Shown here piece by piece: positions 10,601-16,600 of a stretch of DNA of 20,849 bases (position 1 is the first letter of the stretch; every line of letters starts with the position of its first letter). The notes under the pieces were generated by a model. That model searched no databases, was not told where the DNA came from, and worked only from the letters and a program-made list of their open reading frames with translations. This DNA is from Sphacelaria rigidula. Taxonomy: Eukaryota; Phaeophyceae; Sphacelariales. Made by a program: the position numbers and the translations under genes. The DNA lies in assembly GCA_964200075.2 (NCBI GenBank), contig CAXNAA020000488.1:1-20849 (forward strand). The letters are read 5' to 3'.

Positions 10601-13600
10601 CGATTGGCTGTGTAAACTCATCATATAATGTCGACCTCGACCCGTGTCTTCTTTGCCAAAGCTTATTTACTTCGTGATCGTTTTTCGTGCGACTGCTCAT
10701 GTAGCTGCCTTCTGAGGTTCCGTCTGTTGCCCACAGCTGTGCAACCTCAAGTTTGTCTTTTCGAATCATTTTATTCCCGTTTTCAGCTCATTCACGTGTA
10801 GCTATTTTAGTGTCCGTACACAAGTACACGGTAGTAAATAGTATCTTGCCCTGTCTGCACATCCAGTCAATGAATGCGAGAGTCCTACCACCCTCCGCTT
10901 TTCCTGGTGGATCCATCGATGTGAGCTGCCATAATTGCCGCTTCACGCTGTTGACCGGGCTACTCACTGCGCTGCCACGATATTGTGCTAGTGTGCCGTG
11001 CCGCGCTGTCCCTCGCTTTCCTCGAAATACACACGATCGCGCCGGGTTACACCTGCTGTCGCTCTCGCCTCCGTGATTGCTTGTGCTTGTACGCCCCACA
11101 TATCCTTTTGGTGCTATTACGGGCGGCAGACATCCCATCCCATCATTCTCAGCTTGTGAAATTGTTAGCTCCTACGGCGGATTGGGTTGAGGAGCACTTG
11201 TATGGACTTTTAGAATGGTGTAAACCATATCAGCGTTCGTTCGTTCGTTTATTCGTCTATATTGGCTTCAGTATACCTCGGCCATTGTGAAACACATAGG
11301 CTTCACAGTAAGGATGCCGCCGTTGGATACACGGACGTTTGATGGAGGAGGATTCATCTCTCCTCGAGCTGCACCATGAGCTTACCGCAAACGAAAAGCA
11401 ATACCGCTGCCGCCGACAGCGCCGTTGTTGACGAAACATCTGTAGTCTTTAGTGTGCACGTGGATGGCAAGCGTGCTGTGCCAGCATCTACCGAAACCCG
11501 TCAGTCAGCTCAGATGAAAGGGCTTTGCCTTTGTAAAGGACAAAGGGATCGTTTCGGCTGCTGCTTCGACGGCGACCATCGCCTCGTGTGCAGTGAGGAG
11601 TCTTCACAGGTGCGACGCACTGAACGGGTAGACAAAATATGACGTTTTTCTAGAGACCGATAACCACGATTGGCTTCTGAACAAACGGCCCGCTGCTTCA
11701 ATTCCCTCGTTTGTTTTCGGACACACTCGACTTTGCACAAATTCTTGGATACAACCTCTTGTGTTCTCACTACACAACCAACCATGCCGCAACTGTATCT
11801 TGCTTCTGTTTACCCCGCTTACGTACTCCTGACGAGCGGGCTGTACATCTAACGGAACATGGTCATCGAAGTCGACGGGGGTGAGGTTGCCGTCGCCGAT
11901 GGTGTACGCAGCGCGCAGCAGGGTGGCAGCGTGTTTGGGATGACGAGCTTATAGCTTATACTATCCGGGGCCTTCGGCCCAGTAGAGGTTCTCCATATTG
12001 AGCTTCGTTAGTCTCCGTCGGTTATTTCATCGCCCTCATCCGCAAAGGGGGTAGAGATACCAGTGACTGGTAAGGCCCCATGCGGCCGGTGAGCATCGAA
12101 GAGCGTGGTGGGCAGAATGCAGTCGAGGGTGGCGCGAAGGGGAACGGCGGCGCAGTTACCGTCGCGTCGTATCGCGGAGTCGTAAGCGGGGCGTCTTCCC
12201 GCCGTGGCGGGGGCGACGCGGGATTCGCCGCAAACGTGTATCGTTCCGCTTTTCGGGGAATACGGAGCGGCGAGGTAGCAATGGGCGCTGGCGCCGCGGA
12301 TGTGACTGCAGCCAGCAGCTCAGCGACTGCGCGTGCTGATCAAGCGGAACGGTCGGGGTACAGTGGGTCGCGGGTGAACCGATCAGTCTTGACGGCGTCG
12401 AGACGAGCCGTGGGTTCGGCCTCCGCCGCAAGGTGTGGGTCACGGCAGGCTTCATTGTACGTGAGCATAGCTTGATGGTGCTTGACGGCAGCCTTCGAAT
12501 CCCGGACCGTCTACCCTGCACAGCACAGGTGCGGAAAGCCGAAGTTTCATGCACAATCTCAAGCATCCTAGGCTCATCAGCAACATGTTCGCGAACCAAG
12601 CGGCGGGCGATCTCGTCGGCGGTGCACCGACAGTTGTTGCACTGCTGTTCGAAAACATGGCAGTGGGCGGCACACCTGGCGATTGATCCACTCTTCTTGT
12701 TCGCCTCGGGTAAAGGCAACCAACATGTCCCAACATGCCCCACAGAAAACCAAGGAAGGCGTGTTCCCGACCGGCTCGCGAGTGGTTGTCGACCGGGAGG
12801 GCTTGGGGCGCCGTGGTGCCAGCCGGCCCCTCGGTCTCGGCGTCATCCTCGTTTCCAAGCTCGGGAGTTTTTCCCTGTCCAACTTTTGCTGAGTCAAGAC
12901 GTCTACGCCGGGTTTTTTTTTCCATTCCTCCTCCCGTGCGCTTCTTTCCCATGGTTCACGCTGGAGCCTGTTGATTCCCGCTTCTTTTGATTCGGCTAGG
13001 TCTCCTGATTTTGTCCAACACGCGCTCCACGCGTGGGCCTCGATTTCGCTTTGTCAGTCCTGGTTCGATATTACAACAGATCGAAGCGACGCTCCCCTGT
13101 TGCACCTCAGACGGTTTGCCTTTTTCAGTAGCCTTGGATTTTTGTTAGCGGGTAGAAGCAATGCTCCTCCACCAATATATGGGAGGAACGGGCTTTACCC
13201 TACCGATTTAATTCCTTGTATTTCTAGCTTCCTGGAAGGTACTTTCTTCACGTATAGGGAAGAAACCTAGTTGCACCAGGTAATAAACCTCGGTGCGAAG
13301 GCCACCCATCTCTTGTATCAGTCGGGGTGCGCCCGTTGTGCACGGTGGGTATGCAACAAAAGTTGAGGCAGTCTCGAACGCCTCGAGGACCAATCCATAA
13401 GAAACCCACTTTCAAATATTGTACTCACATTTAATACATTTAACCACAGACGTCAAGAGCCACAAAAATCGCTGTGGGCACGCAGACGTATGCGCTGTGC
13501 TGTGTGTGCTGTGGCGTACTGCCTGCAGGCTGCAAACAGTGTGCACTGCTGGAGTGTTTCCGAAACTTCAGGCGGAATGCGGGGATGGCTAGTACTAGTG

Positions 13601-16600
13601 CTGTCTTCGTAACGTTGTTTATATTATTTTCAGGCCAGCTGTAAAACAGCACACCACATAAAACCACAGATATGTGCTGCCAACTGGCAACAGCATACAG
13701 CTAGAAGTACCACTCTGGGCACGCATACGCATATGCTGCACTGCGCTGTATTGTATTGCACCATACTGTCTGCAGCAACACTAGAGCAGTTCGGCATCCC
13801 ACACACCATTGCATCCCCACAACCCCGGAGGAGCACGCCGGGTCCCCGCCTGACCAGGCTTGCAATCAATCACCGAGCGCGAGGGCCGTGATGTATTCGG
13901 CGAGTCGCATGAAGGGTGAGCTGCATCCTGCTAAGATTGTTCGGCCCGAAGCGTACGAAGTATCTTGCATATGGATGACAGCCTCGAATGAATTGTTTAA
14001 TTCTCTCGTATCTCCATTTTCAGAGGCAGCCATTAGTTACACACTGCCTCATGAGCGTATCACCCTTGAAACACCACGCACACCGTTTTTTGCACACCCA
14101 ACCTGCAATAGGGCACGCCATCAGTCGGCATTATTTAACTTTGATAAAATACTGTCGAGACAACATGGTCCACCTGGTAACGTTCAAGCAGTGAAACACA
14201 ACACAACGTGAACGATAGTCAGCACACCAGACAGAACATGACCGCTTTTCACAAACCAAACGCTGTGAGGAACCGGCAGAATGCGCAGGGTGGCCCGAGG
14301 ACCCGAAACAAAAACGCTCCAGGTGTTACAGAAACCGGTGGTCGCGATCCAAACACCGTAGAGCTACTCCGCCCCACTCAACCGCCATCGAAACTCCTCG
14401 ATAGCAATTTCCCCCGTAGCAAAAGAGAGCATAACCACCCGACCTACAACAACCTCGCGTCAAATGTCATGACATGAAGTGCCACACAACACAAGTGTGG
14501 AGTATGATGCATGGGAGGGGATGACACACACACATCGCTCAGTATGAAACACCGAAGCGACATGTCACGAACATTCGCGGATTACACGAAACGCACACAC
14601 TTGACAAGATGACACGCACAGCACAACACAATAACCAAACAACACAACACATCACCACGTACCTCGAGCAGGCCAAGATGCAACCCCCGCCAGCACACGA
14701 AGAACGCCTGCGTGGTGAAGCTTTTCAACTCCACCAAGGGAGTACCAGTCACCTCCGATAGAGTCCCACTGCTGCCGTCGCCCCCCTCTCTAGTCTTCCC
14801 CTCCTCCGCGACGTGTGATCCCTGCGTCCCTTCTCCGGCGGCCGCGGTCGCCGCTGCTTGCCTGGTGATCAGCATGGTTGTGTCCTCGGGGTATATGGCA
14901 CCAAGGGCTGCCTTACTCGAGAGGAACGACGGCGCATCGATCTATCCAGAGGCAGGAGGATATGGAGACGACGGGGAGGGCGGGGGATCCACCACATGCC
15001 TATTAATTCGTCGAAATTTTGTTTATTTGGAGGTCGGCATCGACAAGATATAATTCATATGTCGAGTGGGCTGACTGGAAGGGGGGAGGCAGGGGATAAA
15101 CTTGATTGCACATGATCGACGAAATGGATATGGGAAAACGCACAGCAGAAAAAAATGGCGGGATGAGGACTTGTGAGCGACTGACTCTGAGGGAAGCAAA
15201 ACCCAATTTGCATGGAGCAAGTGTATTTGCACAGAGACACGAACCGCGGCACATTTCTTCCCCTTTTGGTGAATTTATAAAACGGAATGGCTAACAGTGA
15301 CCAAACGTGGCCCGCATACGGCTTTATTCGACAGGTGGACCAGCACCATCACCCTTGGCACGAGGGCGCGGCAAAATTTGTATAGCAATAGCAATAAGTC
15401 TACAGTATATACCACGGTTTATGCAGGACATGGAAACTCTACTGTTAGTGCTCTCTTGTTGCGCGGTGCACTGTCCTCGACTGCATTGCGACGCACCGTT
15501 CGCTAATCCACCTGTGCAGCATGAGGTCTGCCGGTTGTCCGTACAGCTTCAGTTTGTCGTACCCTAATAGGATCTCATAGGCATACTTTCCCTCGTAACG
15601 GCTAATCAACCAACTTGATTTTTGTTGCACACATTTTTTTCAGCAAAACCCTAGTCGTACCTGCACAGCTGCGCGGCACATGATACTCCAAACTGTACGC
15701 TTTTTAGCCACGACTACATGCTACGCGCGAGGTGCGCCACTCGTGTACAGTAGTGCTGTTGCCACGACACCCTCGGGGTCGACGGTTCTGCTCTAGAAAG
15801 GAACTTGTATCCCGATCCGCTTCGAACTATTGTTGGGTGCACGCTGAAGGTGGCGCGGTCAAGTGCTTGTAATATCCGGATGTAACACGTCAGCGAAACC
15901 TCAAGGGAAGATGCGGTGAACAGGCTGTGGAGGGTGACTGCGCTGTATCTCAATGCATGCCTGCTCTACTTAGCGGAAAACTTCGGTCTCACGTCCATCT
16001 CCACCTGAGTGCGGCTTTTCATTTTCGTATTACTTCGGTCGTGTGAGTCGTGCTCCAATATCTCCTTTTTCTCTATGGATCCGCGTACACGCACACGTAT
16101 CTTTGCAAATACCAAAAGTAGAGATAACACATGCCTCCAAATGGGTATTCGCGTCGGCGTATACCACACTACCCACGACACGCCATTGTCTTTGCCCTGC
16201 TGTAAACTGTACGGATTGATTGTGGTTGATACCTTCGAGAACTTGGCTTCGTCCCGGACGATCGGCATGGCCAGGTGCAGCAGCGCCGTGCTAACGTTCA
16301 TCAGGAACTCCTGAGACGCGGTCTTGTGAGGATCGCGATATAACGCCTCGGCAGAGTCGTTGACGAGGAGGGTGTCGGCAAACCATGCCATCACCGCCTT
16401 GCGAGCCTGTTGCGACAGAGTTCCATGGAGGAGACGAGAAGTATCAGCAGCCGAGAGGGACAAGGGTGATATTCACCGTCAGCGCTCATCCATCGTACGA
16501 CACCGCACAATACAGTAAAGACTGCACGGCACCATCAAGTCGAAATCTACCCTGGACGCCGTACGATACATAGATCAAGTAAATGTCGCTGGCAACAGTC

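Larger units (their letters stand above)
10143..14662 (-). other. Largest UFD2 intron, 4520 bp
   Basis: This intron lies between exons F and G (donor GTACGT at 14662, acceptor CCACAG at 10145). It contains the decayed coding fragment at 12340-12952 and repeats at 13444-13790. It also has a GTTC tetranucleotide run at about 11235-11250 and CA-rich DNA at about 14470-14660. Stretches 10143-11880 and 13790-14460 show only scattered open frames without recognisable content. Confidence 0.8.

Noticed and set aside
10506-11138. Minus-strand open frames of 87 and 116 codons in the big intron
   Set aside because: No motif, no conserved boundaries, and comparable frames occur by chance at this base composition.
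13050-13080. Retrotransposon primer-binding site upstream of the decayed fragment
   Set aside because: ATATCGAACCAGGACTGA only loosely resembles known primer sites, and no second long terminal repeat was found on the other side.
16009-16314. Plus-strand 101-codon open frame
   Set aside because: It is the antisense shadow of UFD2 exon E, whose minus reading matches the family.
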